NCBI GenBank assembly: GCA_902826615.1
Contig: CADEFN010000002.1
Span: 248,001 to 312,000, forward strand
DNA length: 64,000 nt
DNA from: an uncultured Gemmatimonadota bacterium
GTDB taxonomy: Bacteria; Gemmatimonadota; Gemmatimonadetes; Gemmatimonadales; Gemmatimonadaceae
Reading direction: 5' to 3'
Position numbers and translations under genes: made by a program. Below are positions 1 through 8,944 of the stretch, piece by piece. The first letter of the stretch is position 1; each line of letters starts with the position of its first letter. The notes below the pieces were generated by a model. The model saw only the letters and a list, made by a program, of their open reading frames with translations. It made no database searches and was not told the DNA's origin.

Positions 1-969
1 TACGTGTATGGACTGGACCGGGGCTTCATCAAGTACCGGGACTACGCCATCACCCCCAGCGAAGCACTCGGAACCACCACCATCGGCCGACGCCTGATCG
101 ACCTCTGGAACAAGACCCGCGGGCGGTATGTCATGCCGGGCGCCAAGCGCGCCGATCGCGTGGTGAACGAATTCCTCGGCTGGCAGGAGACGTTAGGCGA
201 GCGACCCTGGTTTGCCTTTCTCAATTTTTACGACGCCCACTCACCCTACGACCCGCCAGCACCGTACGACACGCTCTACCTGTCGCGGCAGCCGGTGAAC
301 CGCAGTGTCTTCAAACTGAAAAAGCGCCCGGGAAACGAGCTCAAGGATCTCGAGGCCGCGTACGATGCCGGGTTGTCGTACATCGATCGCGAGCTTGATC
401 GCATGTTCCGTGAACTGCGAGCCCGCGGTGAACTGGACAACACCCTCATCATCGTGAGCTCCGATCATGGCGAGGGGTTTGGTGAACATGGCCATACCGG
501 GCACACCACCTCCCTCTACTCCACGCTGCTGCGTGTGCCCCTGATTTTCAGGCTGCCGGGGAGCACGGTGAGCAACGTGCGTGTCGACCACGAGGTGACC
601 CTGCGAGACCTGGGCGCTACCGTCCTTGACGTGGTCAAGGCCGGGCCCGAGCGGGCACTCCCGGGTGAGTCGCTGGCACGGTACTGGGGAACGGCACCAA
701 CAGACAGCAGTGCCTCTCCGATTCTGTCCGAAGTGCGCCAGTACTACGGGGATCTCCCCGAGTGGTATCCACTGGCCACGGGCGACATGGTGTCACTCGT
801 GCGCGGTGGATATCACTACATCCGCCGCAAGTCAGGCAAGGAAGAGTTGTTCCGGTTGCGTGACGACCCGATGGAGCAACGCGATCTCGCCGCAGATTCC
901 GCGAGTGCGCCCGTGCTGCAGGACATGCGCACGGCCGTCGAATCAGCACTGAAGACAAACCCGCAGTAA
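1..969 (+). CDS. sulfatase (alkaline phosphatase superfamily), 5'-truncated by window edge
   Basis: C-terminal part of a sulfatase-type hydrolase, which would cleave sulfate esters. The reading frame is open to the left edge and the stop is TAA at 967-969. About 321 residues are visible. They include a NFYDAHSPYDPP segment and the metal-binding SSDHGEGFGEHGHTGH stretch typical of arylsulfatase-like enzymes. The N-terminal half, with the formylglycine-forming Cys/Ser-x-Pro-x-Arg motif, lies outside the window, so sulfatase versus phosphoethanolamine transferase or phosphonate hydrolase cannot be settled. The GTG at position 4 is just the first usable codon, not a proposed start. It converges on the next gene with a 4 nt gap. 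Its proximity to sulfate-activation genes supports a sulfo-sugar role by inference. Confidence 0.85.
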   Translation, partial: YVYGLDRGFIKYRDYAITPSEALGTTTIGRRLIDLWNKTRGRYVMPGAKRADRVVNEFLGWQETLGERPWFAFLNFYDAHSPYDPPAPYDTLYLSRQPVNRSVFKLKKRPGNELKDLEAAYDAGLSYIDRELDRMFRELRARGELDNTLIIVSSDHGEGFGEHGHTGHTTSLYSTLLRVPLIFRLPGSTVSNVRVDHEVTLRDLGATVLDVVKAGPERALPGESLARYWGTAPTDSSASPILSEVRQYYGDLPEWYPLATGDMVSLVRGGYHYIRRKSGKEELFRLRDDPMEQRDLAADSASAPVLQDMRTAVESALKTNPQ

Positions 970-973
970 CGCC

Positions 974-2557
974 TCAGGGCGCTGCGGGCTCCACCAGCCA
1001 ACGGTCCGAGGAGCTGCATGCGCCGCCCTCGGCCGGGCTGACATCGTCGACCGCGGGACGTGCGAGCATCGAGGAGTCGGGAGCAGCGAGCCTGACCACC
1101 TCGAAGCGCCCGAACCGCGCCGCCGCCTCGAAGCTCGCCGGATATGCCTGACGAGTACGGATGACTGACTCGAGACCACAGCCATCGCGAAACGCGCCGA
1201 CCACCACGTGAGTAATGCGCAAGCGAATCAGCTCGCGCATCACCACGGAGGGTTTCGCCGTCACCAGCCCCATCGCCGGCACACCGGTCTCGAGGGTCAG
1301 CACCCGCGGATTGGCAAAGAGGAAACGCGGGCTCTCGCCACGCGCCACGGATTGGCGCGCATACTCCATGAGCTCCTTCGCGTCAGCATGTGCCTCGAAA
1401 CCGGCCACCACCTCCGAGGATCGATCGCGCCACACCACAGTGCCCGCGAGGACAAGGCTGAGTGTTGCGACCGTGCGCAGTTGTACTGATTCGGCGGCGA
1501 GCCCAACTCGCCGCAACAGCCACAGCGTTCCCTCGAGCTGTGCCGCCACGATCACGGGGAAGAGCGGCCAGAAGTAGCGAATGTCAAAGACCCGCACCGC
1601 CAGGAGCACCACAGCGTAGACCACCGCCAGCATCGGCAACGCCGATCGTCCATTGCGTCGCAACAGGGCGATTGCGCCAACCAGCGTGAGCAGCGTGGCC
1701 ACGAGGTGGTAGATGTTGCTCAGCATACCAGGGCCAAAGGGATAGCCCTGAGCCTCCGAGATCGGGTGACGCCACTCCTTGAGCTGCTCCGCGATTGCCC
1801 CAAGCGACGGAAGCCCCGAGGCCAGGAATTGCCGCGGAATCAGCTGTGGTGCCACCGCCAGCACGGCGAGACCGCACAGCCCCCAGATGCCAAGCACGAC
1901 AAGGAGCGGTCGGCGATGCCGGGGAGGCGCAAGGAAGAGGTAGAGGAAAACCGCTACCGGAACCGCCACACCCACCACGCGGTAGGCCATGGCGCCGAAC
2001 CCCGCCATCACGACCCGTACGATGCGCCAGTTGTTCCACTCTTCAGGCGCGTCCACCTCGGCCAGCACCCACCAGCAGAAGAAGCAGAACCCGAGGTCCG
2101 ACAACACCTGCACCGATGCCCGGTCGAGCTCGAGCATGACACCGCACCACCCCACGGCGAGTGCGGCGAGCGCCGGATGGACCGCATACGACAGGCGGCG
2201 CGCCGCCATGACCAGGAAGCCGAGTGCCGACACAATCATCAGCACCCGCATCGCCGCCATCGCGTGCTCACCAAAGGTCAGCAGCGGCAGAATGGTGAGC
2301 GACAGCCCCGGTGGATATGCCCGAGGCCCGATCGTCCACGCCAGGGGCGAGTAGAGGTAACCGATATCGCCGTACGAGCGTCCGTCGGCGAGAGCGCGCG
2401 CATGCAGGATGTACTGCGCCCAATCACCACTGAAAACCGACGGCTGTTCGTTCCAGTGGGCCAGCGCGAGCAGCAGAAACGGCACCCCCGCCAGCAATGC
2501 TGGGGCAAGGGAGAACCTGTTCCGGTCGGTGGTGCTCTGCGAAGGAGGCTGGGTCAC
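974..2557 (-). CDS. polytopic membrane protein, GT-C-like glycosyltransferase
   Basis: 527-residue integral membrane protein with roughly ten or more hydrophobic segments, beginning near residue 18. The first extracytoplasmic loop carries GDWAQYILHARAL, an acidic residue followed by an aromatic stretch. This resembles the catalytic loop of GT-C enzymes (GT39/ArnT/PMT-like), which use polyprenyl-phosphate sugars. A C-terminal soluble tail of about 130 residues follows the last membrane segment. The ATG overlaps the stop of the upstream alkaline-phosphatase-superfamily gene by 4 nt, so the two are almost certainly co-translated. Known: GT-C proteins glycosylate lipids or proteins outside the membrane. 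Inferred: it works in this surface-polysaccharide locus. The donor and acceptor cannot be read from sequence. Confidence 0.75.
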   Translation of the reverse strand: MTQPPSQSTTDRNRFSLAPALLAGVPFLLLALAHWNEQPSVFSGDWAQYILHARALADGRSYGDIGYLYSPLAWTIGPRAYPPGLSLTILPLLTFGEHAMAAMRVLMIVSALGFLVMAARRLSYAVHPALAALAVGWCGVMLELDRASVQVLSDLGFCFFCWWVLAEVDAPEEWNNWRIVRVVMAGFGAMAYRVVGVAVPVAVFLYLFLAPPRHRRPLLVVLGIWGLCGLAVLAVAPQLIPRQFLASGLPSLGAIAEQLKEWRHPISEAQGYPFGPGMLSNIYHLVATLLTLVGAIALLRRNGRSALPMLAVVYAVVLLAVRVFDIRYFWPLFPVIVAAQLEGTLWLLRRVGLAAESVQLRTVATLSLVLAGTVVWRDRSSEVVAGFEAHADAKELMEYARQSVARGESPRFLFANPRVLTLETGVPAMGLVTAKPSVVMRELIRLRITHVVVGAFRDGCGLESVIRTRQAYPASFEAAARFGRFEVVRLAAPDSSMLARPAVDDVSPAEGGACSSSDRWLVEPAAP

Positions 2558-4443
2558 ACGAACAGGGAACGACCTGAGTGTTGCGGGAGCGGTGGCACAC
2601 CCAGCAGGCCAAGGATGGTTGGTGCCAGGTCCATGAGGGAAGGCGCTGAACCCAGCAACCGCTCATTCGCAAAGAGTACGCCGGGAACCTCGACGGGATC
2701 AACTACATGGTCACCGCTCCACCGGGAGCTGTTGTCCTCGAAAACCGACGTGCCTCCCCCACCCAGTGCGGTGGCGGCCGACGCGCGATAACCCGGCGCC
2801 ATGAGCGCCAGGATGTCGGGCGAGCCATCAAGAGGATCCGCGCCATAGAGGTCTCGCGTGGTCACCGCGCGTTGCACAGCGGTGGCCGCGTGCTCTTCGT
2901 CGCCCAATCCATTCAGCTGCGCAGCAAGCTCCCGCTGGACGCGGTGCTGATCGTCCGCCGGCACGATGCCGTCGCGCTCACGCCCGGCCACATTCAGATA
3001 AATGCCGCCGAGTCCGAGCGCATAGGCGCGTGTACGGCTCCAATCCACCTCAGAGAGGAATGGGGCGGCGCCGTCGCCTGACTGCGGACGGCGCACGAGC
3101 CATCCGCTCTGCTCGAGCCAGGTGTTAAGGTGCACCTGTCGCCGGTAGCTGCCGAAGCCGTGATCAGAGAGCACGACGAGGACGGTGTTGTCATCGCACG
3201 CGCGGAGCGCCTCCCCCACCTGAACGTCGCACGACTCATAGCATTCATCGATGACGTGACGCCAGGTCTCGATTTCCTCCACTCCATGTTCGCGGTTCGC
3301 TGGGTGATCGGGCTCGCCATATCGCCAGAAGAGATGCTGCACGCGATCGGGGGTGTCGAACAAACAGAACAGAAGCCCGTTGTCAAAGCGATTGAGGGTC
3401 GTGCGCAACATGCCGGATCGTTCCTGGTGCGTCAGTGCACATTGGGCCAGAAAGTCCGATTCAGTAATGCGGCCGTTCACGAGCCCCGTGTGCTCCTCGA
3501 CAAACCCTGCCGTCCCGAAAGGACCCAACGCCTGCGCTAATGTGCCCGCAAAACCCCAAGGTTCACTTATGGGGAGGAGCGGTACTTCAGGATCCATGTG
3601 TATGGCTGTCGCATACAAGCGAGGCGTAGGCGCCACGGACTGAAGAATTACCCGCACCAGCCCCCTCGCCGAGCGGAGTCTACCGGCCTTGAAGTGAAGC
3701 CTTATCCACGGACTCCATTCCCCCGGCTCCAAGGCGACACGTGCCTTCTCTCCCAGTCGAACGATGGCGCCGGACTCGGTCATTTCAACCGAGACGTCTA
3801 TCGCGGCCGGACCTGCCTCAGAGAGACGCGGGCCTTCGAGCCGCGAGCGCCACGCTGCCCCCTCGGGCCGAAGAATCGCCACGCGCTCGTTTTCGAGCGG
3901 CCGCAAAGTGGGATCGCCGGTGAATAACGTGGGAGACCCAAAGCTGCCGCGGAGGTCGGCCACACCCATGCCGCACAGAAGGGACCCCTTGATGGGATCA
4001 GGCGGGAAGGTACACGGACAGCGGATAACGGTTGACGGTATACCGCGCTTGGCCAGAGTGGTCCACAGCGTCTCACCGCGCCGCCTGTTTGCCACCGACG
4101 GCTGCCGCCAGAACCCGCCCGCCTGCATCTGCACCAACCCCTGGTCCACGGCATACGACGCCGCGTCCCGCGTCAGGAAGTCGGTAATGCCGTGTTCGGC
4201 AGGAGACAGGCCGGTAGCAAAGGTCGACCAGGCCACGGGCGTTTGCGCCGGTGCGGTGGTGGCCAACCGGGAATAGGCACCTTGCTCACGGATTCGCGCG
4301 AGATTGGGAAGGCGCCCTTCGGCCATGAGCCGCTCTGTTATCCGGGGCTCGAGGCCATCCAGCCCGATCACGATCACTCGGCGGGCTGGCAGCACCCTCA
4401 TGTCACCGAGCTCACGTGCTGCGAGCTCGGGCTGGACCAGCAC
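2554..4443 (-). CDS. type I phosphodiesterase / nucleotide pyrophosphatase family protein (alkaline phosphatase superfamily)
   Basis: 629 residues. The N-terminal VIVIGLDGLEP supplies a metal-binding Asp. The QTPVAWSTFATGLSPAEHGI segment supplies the Thr nucleophile region. The RVQHLFWRYGEPDHP and VVLSDHGFGSY segments supply the remaining metal ligands. This is the standard set for the NPP/phosphodiesterase branch of the superfamily. No signal peptide is apparent, and a large insert (about residues 190-330) separates the core elements. The GTG start at 4443 lies 6 nt after the stop of a 44-codon membrane-peptide gene, and its end overlaps the next gene by 4 nt, so this looks like a three-gene operon. 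The substrate is unknown; phosphodiester or sulfate-ester chemistry on polymer or lipid intermediates would fit. Confidence 0.85.
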   Translation of the reverse strand: MLVQPELAARELGDMRVLPARRVIVIGLDGLEPRITERLMAEGRLPNLARIREQGAYSRLATTAPAQTPVAWSTFATGLSPAEHGITDFLTRDAASYAVDQGLVQMQAGGFWRQPSVANRRRGETLWTTLAKRGIPSTVIRCPCTFPPDPIKGSLLCGMGVADLRGSFGSPTLFTGDPTLRPLENERVAILRPEGAAWRSRLEGPRLSEAGPAAIDVSVEMTESGAIVRLGEKARVALEPGEWSPWIRLHFKAGRLRSARGLVRVILQSVAPTPRLYATAIHMDPEVPLLPISEPWGFAGTLAQALGPFGTAGFVEEHTGLVNGRITESDFLAQCALTHQERSGMLRTTLNRFDNGLLFCLFDTPDRVQHLFWRYGEPDHPANREHGVEEIETWRHVIDECYESCDVQVGEALRACDDNTVLVVLSDHGFGSYRRQVHLNTWLEQSGWLVRRPQSGDGAAPFLSEVDWSRTRAYALGLGGIYLNVAGRERDGIVPADDQHRVQRELAAQLNGLGDEEHAATAVQRAVTTRDLYGADPLDGSPDILALMAPGYRASAATALGGGGTSVFEDNSSRWSGDHVVDPVEVPGVLFANERLLGSAPSLMDLAPTILGLLGVPPLPQHSGRSLFV

Positions 4444-4449
4444 ATCACC

Positions 4450-4584
4450 CTAGCGCTTGCCGAACATCCGCCCGAACAGGAGCCGGAACGCACCGACCAG
4501 GCGGCGCCAGAACATGAGGACAAAACCGGCGAAGGCCGCAAAGGCCGATGCCACGGGCATGAGTGAGTCGGGTCCGATATACAT
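4450..4584 (-). CDS. 44-residue small membrane protein
   Basis: A short reading frame that a length cut-off would miss: ATG at 4584, TAG at 4450-4452. After MYIGPDSLMPVAS comes a hydrophobic stretch of about 16 residues (AFAAFAGFVLMFW). An Arg-rich amphipathic tail ending in FGRMFGKR follows. It reads as a single-pass inner-membrane peptide with a positive cytosolic C terminus. It ends 6 nt before the GTG of the phosphodiesterase-family gene, which indicates translational coupling. The ribosome-binding site is weak. I do not recognise a family; a membrane anchor or partner for the downstream enzyme is only a guess. Confidence 0.5.
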   Translation of the reverse strand: MYIGPDSLMPVASAFAAFAGFVLMFWRRLVGAFRLLFGRMFGKR

Positions 4585-4775
4585 GAAAGTCTCGTTGCCG
4601 TTGGGGTGCTACCGGGAGGTTACCATTACCACCCAGCCATCATAAACGTCCTGCTTGCGACGTACGCAACAGGAAAAGCCGTGCCGCGGTACCGTTTCTG
4701 CAAGAACGAGACTCAACACCAAGCCCGCCAGTCCCCTGCCGTCGGGTCAAGTTTTTATAGGGCGTTCCAATCTTC
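4585..4775. promoter_or_regulatory. divergent intergenic region between the small membrane protein gene and the sulfate-activation gene
   Basis: 191 nt separate two divergent transcription units, so it should hold promoters for both. An A/T-rich island near 4749-4760 (CAAGTTTTTATAG) stands out from the GC-rich surroundings about 20 nt before the ATG at 4776. It could be a -10 region for the sulfate block. No convincing -35 partner, operator or riboswitch is visible. Confidence 0.35.
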
Positions 4776-6539
4776 ATGTCGAAAGGCGTAACTCTGTGGT
4801 TTACTGGGCTTTCCGGGTCGGGCAAGACCTCGGTGGCTCGGCGCGTACACGAACTGCTGCAGGCCCGCCACATATTGTCCGAACGCCTTGACGGAGATGT
4901 GGTCCGGCAGAGCCTTTGTCGCGACCTGGGGTTTTCCAAGGAAGACCGCGACAAGAACATCGAGCGGGTCACCTTTGTTTCCCAGGTGCTCACCCGGAAC
5001 GGTGTGGTGGTGCTGTGCTGCTTCGTTTCGCCGTACAAGGCCATGCGCGACAACGCTCGGCACCTGATCGGCGACTTTCTGGAGATCTACGTCCGCACTC
5101 CCCTCGAAGTGCTGGTCGAGCGCGATGTGAAGGGGATGTACAAGAAGGCGATGGCTGGGGAGATCCAGGGCTTCACGGGCGTGAACGATCCGTACGAGGA
5201 GCCGGTGAATCCCGAACTCGTGCTCGACACCGACAAGGAGTCGATCGAGGAGTCGGCCGCACGGGTGATCACGTTGCTGGCAGAGCGCGGCTATATCGCC
5301 CCCGATTCAGCGGCCACCGATCAGGCGGAGGCCGCCAAACGTGCGGAAGCCGCCAAGAAGACCCCGGGGCCGAGTGTGCCCCATGGCGGGGCGCTGGTGG
5401 ATCGCGAACTCAAGGGCGACGCACGCAACGAGGCACTGCAACGCGCCAAGTCGCTGCTCAAGTTCGGGCTCGACGAACGCGAGATGACCGACCTCGAAAT
5501 GATCGGCTACGGCGCGCTCTCACCGCTCACGGGCTTCATGCGCAAGGCCGACTACGACACCGTGGTCGATTCCATGCGCCTCACCGACGGGCTCGTGTGG
5601 GCCATGCCAGTGAACCTCGCGACCTCGCACGCACGCGCGAAGGACATCACGATTGGTCAGGAGATTGCGCTCACCGAGAAGGGCGGCAAGATCCTCGCGG
5701 TCATGACCGTGACCGACATGTGGACACCGGACAAAGCACGCGAAGCAACTGCGTGTTACGGCACCACTGATGTGGCCCACCCTGGCGTGGCGCGCGTCAT
5801 GAACCAGGGTGATGTTTATCTCGGCGGGCCGGTGTGGGTTATCGCACGTCCCACCGACGACACCTTCGCCCCCTGGCGGCAGACACCGCTGGAGACGCGC
5901 CGCACGCTCGACGAGCGGGGCTGGAAGACGGTCGTCGGCTTTCACACGCGCGACGCACTGCATCGGACGCACGAGTACCTCACCAAGGTCGCTCTCGAAG
6001 TGGTCGATGGCCTGCTCCTGCATCCGCCAGTTGGCGCCACCGGCGCGGACGATCTCCCCACCGACGTCCGCATGAAGACGTACGACGTGATGCGGGAGCG
6101 CTACTACCCGGCCTCGCGTGTCCACCTGTCCGTGTTCCCGGGGGTCATGCGCTATGCCGGGCCACGCGAAGCACTCTGGCATGCCATCGCACGCAAGAAC
6201 TATGGTTGCACGCACTTCATCGTTGGGCGCGACCACGCCGGCGTGGGCAACTACTACGGCTCGTACGACGCGCAGCTCCTCTTCGACCATTTCCCGGCGC
6301 ACGAACTCGGGATTGTCCCGATGAAGTTCGAGAACTCGTGGTGGTGCACCCGCACCGGCGCCATGGCCACATCGCGCACCAGCTCCGCCGGTCCCGAGGA
6401 GCGGCTGACCCTCTCCGCCACGCAAGTGCGCGCGAGGCTGCTCGCCGGAGAAGACCTGCCGGAGGAATTCACGCGCAAGGAAGTCGCGCGCATCCTGCAG
6501 GAGTGGTATCGCGAGCAGGCGCCGGCAACCAAAGCATAG
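4776..6539 (+). CDS. cysC-sat: bifunctional APS kinase / ATP sulfurylase
   Basis: 587 residues making PAPS from sulfate and ATP in two steps. The N-terminal APS kinase (about 1-175) has a Walker A GLSGSGKTS at 11-19, an FVSPYKAMRD segment near 88 and the APS-binding GFTGVNDPYEEP. An Ala/Glu/Lys-rich linker (about 178-200) leads to the ATP sulfurylase (about 205-587). The sulfurylase has HxxH in ALHRTH near 394 and the GRDHAG motif near 485. The sulfate-binding motif usually read as Q-x-R-N is H-T-R-D here, which is worth testing. The kinase-first order matches the Aquifex-like and animal fusions. It is the first gene of a plus-strand operon, and the next gene's GTG overlaps its TAG by 1 nt. 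Supplying PAPS for sulfation is an inference; assimilation is the alternative. Confidence 0.93.
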   Translation: MSKGVTLWFTGLSGSGKTSVARRVHELLQARHILSERLDGDVVRQSLCRDLGFSKEDRDKNIERVTFVSQVLTRNGVVVLCCFVSPYKAMRDNARHLIGDFLEIYVRTPLEVLVERDVKGMYKKAMAGEIQGFTGVNDPYEEPVNPELVLDTDKESIEESAARVITLLAERGYIAPDSAATDQAEAAKRAEAAKKTPGPSVPHGGALVDRELKGDARNEALQRAKSLLKFGLDEREMTDLEMIGYGALSPLTGFMRKADYDTVVDSMRLTDGLVWAMPVNLATSHARAKDITIGQEIALTEKGGKILAVMTVTDMWTPDKAREATACYGTTDVAHPGVARVMNQGDVYLGGPVWVIARPTDDTFAPWRQTPLETRRTLDERGWKTVVGFHTRDALHRTHEYLTKVALEVVDGLLLHPPVGATGADDLPTDVRMKTYDVMRERYYPASRVHLSVFPGVMRYAGPREALWHAIARKNYGCTHFIVGRDHAGVGNYYGSYDAQLLFDHFPAHELGIVPMKFENSWWCTRTGAMATSRTSSAGPEERLTLSATQVRARLLAGEDLPEEFTRKEVARILQEWYREQAPATKA

Positions 6540-7381
6540 TGTTCGCAGACCTGCAACTACACTCCACCGCTTCCGATGGGTCTGACAGCCCGTCGGAGGT
6601 GGTGCGTCGGGCCCACGCGATGGGCTTTGCGACCATTGCGCTCACCGATCACGACACGATGGGTGGCGTGCCCGAAGCACGCGACGCGGCCGCGGCGGCC
6701 GGCCTAACGCTCATCCCGGCCTGCGAGATTTCCACGCTCGACGACCAGGAGCGGCAAGTCGATCTGCTGGCCTACGGCGTGTCCGAAACTCACACCGGTT
6801 TTCAGTTTGCGTTGCGGTCGCTGCGCGATGGCCGCTTTGCGCGAGCGTGGGGCATGGTCGAGAAACTCAACGAGTTCGGCTACACCATATCGTTTGATCG
6901 TGTGGTCGAAATTGCCGGAGGCACCGAGAACCTCGGCAGACCGCATGTGGCCAAAGCGCTGGTGGAAGCGGGCCATGTGCCTGATGTGGCGTCGGCCTTT
7001 ACCCCGGAGCTCATTCTGGATGGCGGCCGATGTTACGTACAGCGGGTCAAGATCTCGCCCCGCGAAGCCATCAACCGCGTCCACGATGCCGGCGGCGTGG
7101 TGGTGGCCGCGCACCCGGGACGCACTGGCCTCACCGATGAAGAGCTGGCCACCTTCGTGTCATGGGGACTCGACGGCATCGAGGTGTACTACCCGCGCCA
7201 CGATGCCGCGGCCACGACCCGCTTTCTCGAGTTGGCCCAGCGGCTCGATGTGCTGGTGACTGGTGGCTCGGATGATCATGGGGATGTCAACGAAGGCCGG
7301 CTCATGGGTCAGGTGCGACTCGAGCACACGCATGTGGAGCGGTTGCATCGCGCGATTGCCGCTCGCCGGCACGCGACCTGA
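6539..7381 (+). CDS. PHP-domain phosphoesterase, RNase AM/YciV-like (pAp phosphatase candidate)
   Basis: 280 residues. The GTG start at 6539 overlaps the preceding stop (TAGTG), so the upstream in-frame extension is not coding. PHP metal-binding motifs are visible: LHSTASDG at 7-14, TDHD at 36-39, CEIST at 62-66, AHPGRTG near 191 and GGSDDHG near 241. Known: this branch (TrpH/YciV/RNase AM) includes enzymes that remove the 3'-phosphate from 3',5'-nucleoside bisphosphates and degrade short RNA 5' to 3'. pAp is the by-product of PAPS-dependent sulfotransfer, so translational coupling to the PAPS synthase argues that this copy recycles pAp. That assignment is inference, since the same fold could act on oligoribonucleotides. 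Confidence 0.88.
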   Translation: MFADLQLHSTASDGSDSPSEVVRRAHAMGFATIALTDHDTMGGVPEARDAAAAAGLTLIPACEISTLDDQERQVDLLAYGVSETHTGFQFALRSLRDGRFARAWGMVEKLNEFGYTISFDRVVEIAGGTENLGRPHVAKALVEAGHVPDVASAFTPELILDGGRCYVQRVKISPREAINRVHDAGGVVVAAHPGRTGLTDEELATFVSWGLDGIEVYYPRHDAAATTRFLELAQRLDVLVTGGSDDHGDVNEGRLMGQVRLEHTHVERLHRAIAARRHAT

Positions 7382-7384
7382 CCG

Positions 7385-8893
7385 ATGACCGATCCCCAGC
7401 GCCCGCGTCCGCCGATAGAACGTCGAGGAGCTCGGCCTGCCTTCAAGTGGCCACAGGAACGGCGCGCCTCGACACCAACCTCATCGCCGGCTGGCGAGAG
7501 CGAACCCGCGTGGCAGGTGTGGGGGCAACGGGCGATTCTCCTTGCCGGTGCCCTCGTCGCACTCTGGATGTTCTTCGCGCCATTGCCACCCGGTCTGACC
7601 GCCGAAGGCAAAACGGCCAGCGCAATCTTCATCTTCTGCACCGTCCTCTGGGTTACCAACGTTGTGCCCTTCGGCGTGACGGGTCTTCTGGCCATCGCGC
7701 TCCTTGGCCTCCTCAAAGCCATGAAGCCCAGCGACGCGTTCGCGGCCTTCGGCAGCTCGGCGGTGTTTTTCCTGATTGGGGTGTTCATCATCGGTGGAGC
7801 GCTGGTGGACAGCGGACTCTCCAAGCGCTGCGCCCTTCTCTTTCTGCGGCACTTCGAGAAGTCTCCGTACGCCTTTGCCAACGGCATGATGTTCGCGGCC
7901 GCGTTCGGCACCTTGTGGATGCCGAACCAGGCCACGTCGGCCATGTTGTTTCCGATCGCCGTGGAAGTTGCGCTCGCGCTGCGACTCCGGCCCCTGCAAA
8001 GCAACTACGCCAAGACCCTCTTTCTGTCGCTGGCGTGGGGCGCCATGATCGGATCCAACGCCAGTATGCTGGGATCGACGCGCGCGGCGCTCGCCCTCGG
8101 CATGTTGCAGGAGTCGTACGGCCGGTCCATCACCTTCGGCGAATGGGTGATGGCGTCGCTCCCGATGGTCGTGCTGGCCGTGGGCGTCGCGCCCTTCATC
8201 CTCCGCTGGTGTTTCCCACGCGAAGAGGTGCAGTTCGCCTCGGCGCGTGCGCTGCTCGAGAAGTCGGTGGAAGACATGGGCAAAGCCAACCGCCGGCAGT
8301 GGAGTGTTGGTATCATCGTCGTCCTCATCATTGCCGCCTGGGTACTGGTCGGAGAGCGGGCTGACCTGGCCATCATTTCCCTCCTCGGCGCCGTGCTGCT
8401 CTTCGCCTTCCGCACCATGACCTGGGAAGAAGCCGAGCGACGCATTTTCTGGAACATCGTGCTCATGTACGGCGGCGCCATCGCGTTAGGCGTGGCGATC
8501 GACAAAACCGGCGCGGCACGGTGGCTGGTCGAGCGCTACATCGGCGGGATGAGTATCCCACCGCTGGCGGCGATTGGAGGTGTGGTGCTCGGCACGCTGC
8601 TCCTGTCGGAGTTCATGAGCAACGCCGCCGCCGTGGCGGTCATGCTTCCCCTCGCCTTCAGCCTCGGCGATCGCCTCGGTGCCTCACCCGCGGCGCTCAC
8701 CCTGGCCACCTCCATCGGCGCGGGACTCGACTTCGCGCTGCCCTTCTCCTCGGCCCCGAACACCATTGTCTTTGCGTCGGGGTACCTGAAGATGATGGAC
8801 GTCGTAAAGGCCGGAGGCATCATGACGATTGCGTCGATGCTGATCGTCTTGCTGATCGCCTGGTTATGGTGGCCGATCATCGGCCTGATATAA
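7385..8893 (+). CDS. SLC13/DASS-family transporter (sulfate or dicarboxylate symporter)
   Basis: 502 residues. A polar N-terminal tail of about 50 residues is followed by roughly 11-12 membrane segments. The paired substrate-loop motifs of the divalent anion:sodium symporter family are present as WMPNQATSAML near residue 178 and MSNAAAVAV near 413. The gene begins 3 nt after the PHP gene and is followed by a second APS kinase, so it belongs to the sulfate block. Known: family members carry dicarboxylates, citrate or sulfate with sodium. Inferred: this one imports sulfate, from operon context only. Replacement of the usual Ser-Asn-Thr in the first motif means the substrate should not be assumed. 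Confidence 0.87.
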   Translation: MTDPQRPRPPIERRGARPAFKWPQERRASTPTSSPAGESEPAWQVWGQRAILLAGALVALWMFFAPLPPGLTAEGKTASAIFIFCTVLWVTNVVPFGVTGLLAIALLGLLKAMKPSDAFAAFGSSAVFFLIGVFIIGGALVDSGLSKRCALLFLRHFEKSPYAFANGMMFAAAFGTLWMPNQATSAMLFPIAVEVALALRLRPLQSNYAKTLFLSLAWGAMIGSNASMLGSTRAALALGMLQESYGRSITFGEWVMASLPMVVLAVGVAPFILRWCFPREEVQFASARALLEKSVEDMGKANRRQWSVGIIVVLIIAAWVLVGERADLAIISLLGAVLLFAFRTMTWEEAERRIFWNIVLMYGGAIALGVAIDKTGAARWLVERYIGGMSIPPLAAIGGVVLGTLLLSEFMSNAAAVAVMLPLAFSLGDRLGASPAALTLATSIGAGLDFALPFSSAPNTIVFASGYLKMMDVVKAGGIMTIASMLIVLLIAWLWWPIIGLI

Positions 8894-8944
8894 ACTTCAC
8901 AGTTCCGCCGGCCACCGCCGGACTTCCTCAGTCGAGCGACACGC

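Noticed and set aside
1706-2791. 361-codon plus-strand frame
   Set aside because: Lies opposite two well-supported minus-strand genes; composition (Arg/Pro/His-rich) is typical of a shadow frame.
5520-6425. 301-codon minus-strand frame
   Set aside because: Opposite the ATP sulfurylase domain with its conserved HxxH and GRDHAG motifs.
5834-6538. 235-codon extension of the PHP-domain gene
   Set aside because: It runs inside the ATP sulfurylase coding sequence; the GTG at 6539 starts exactly at the PHP metal-binding N terminus.
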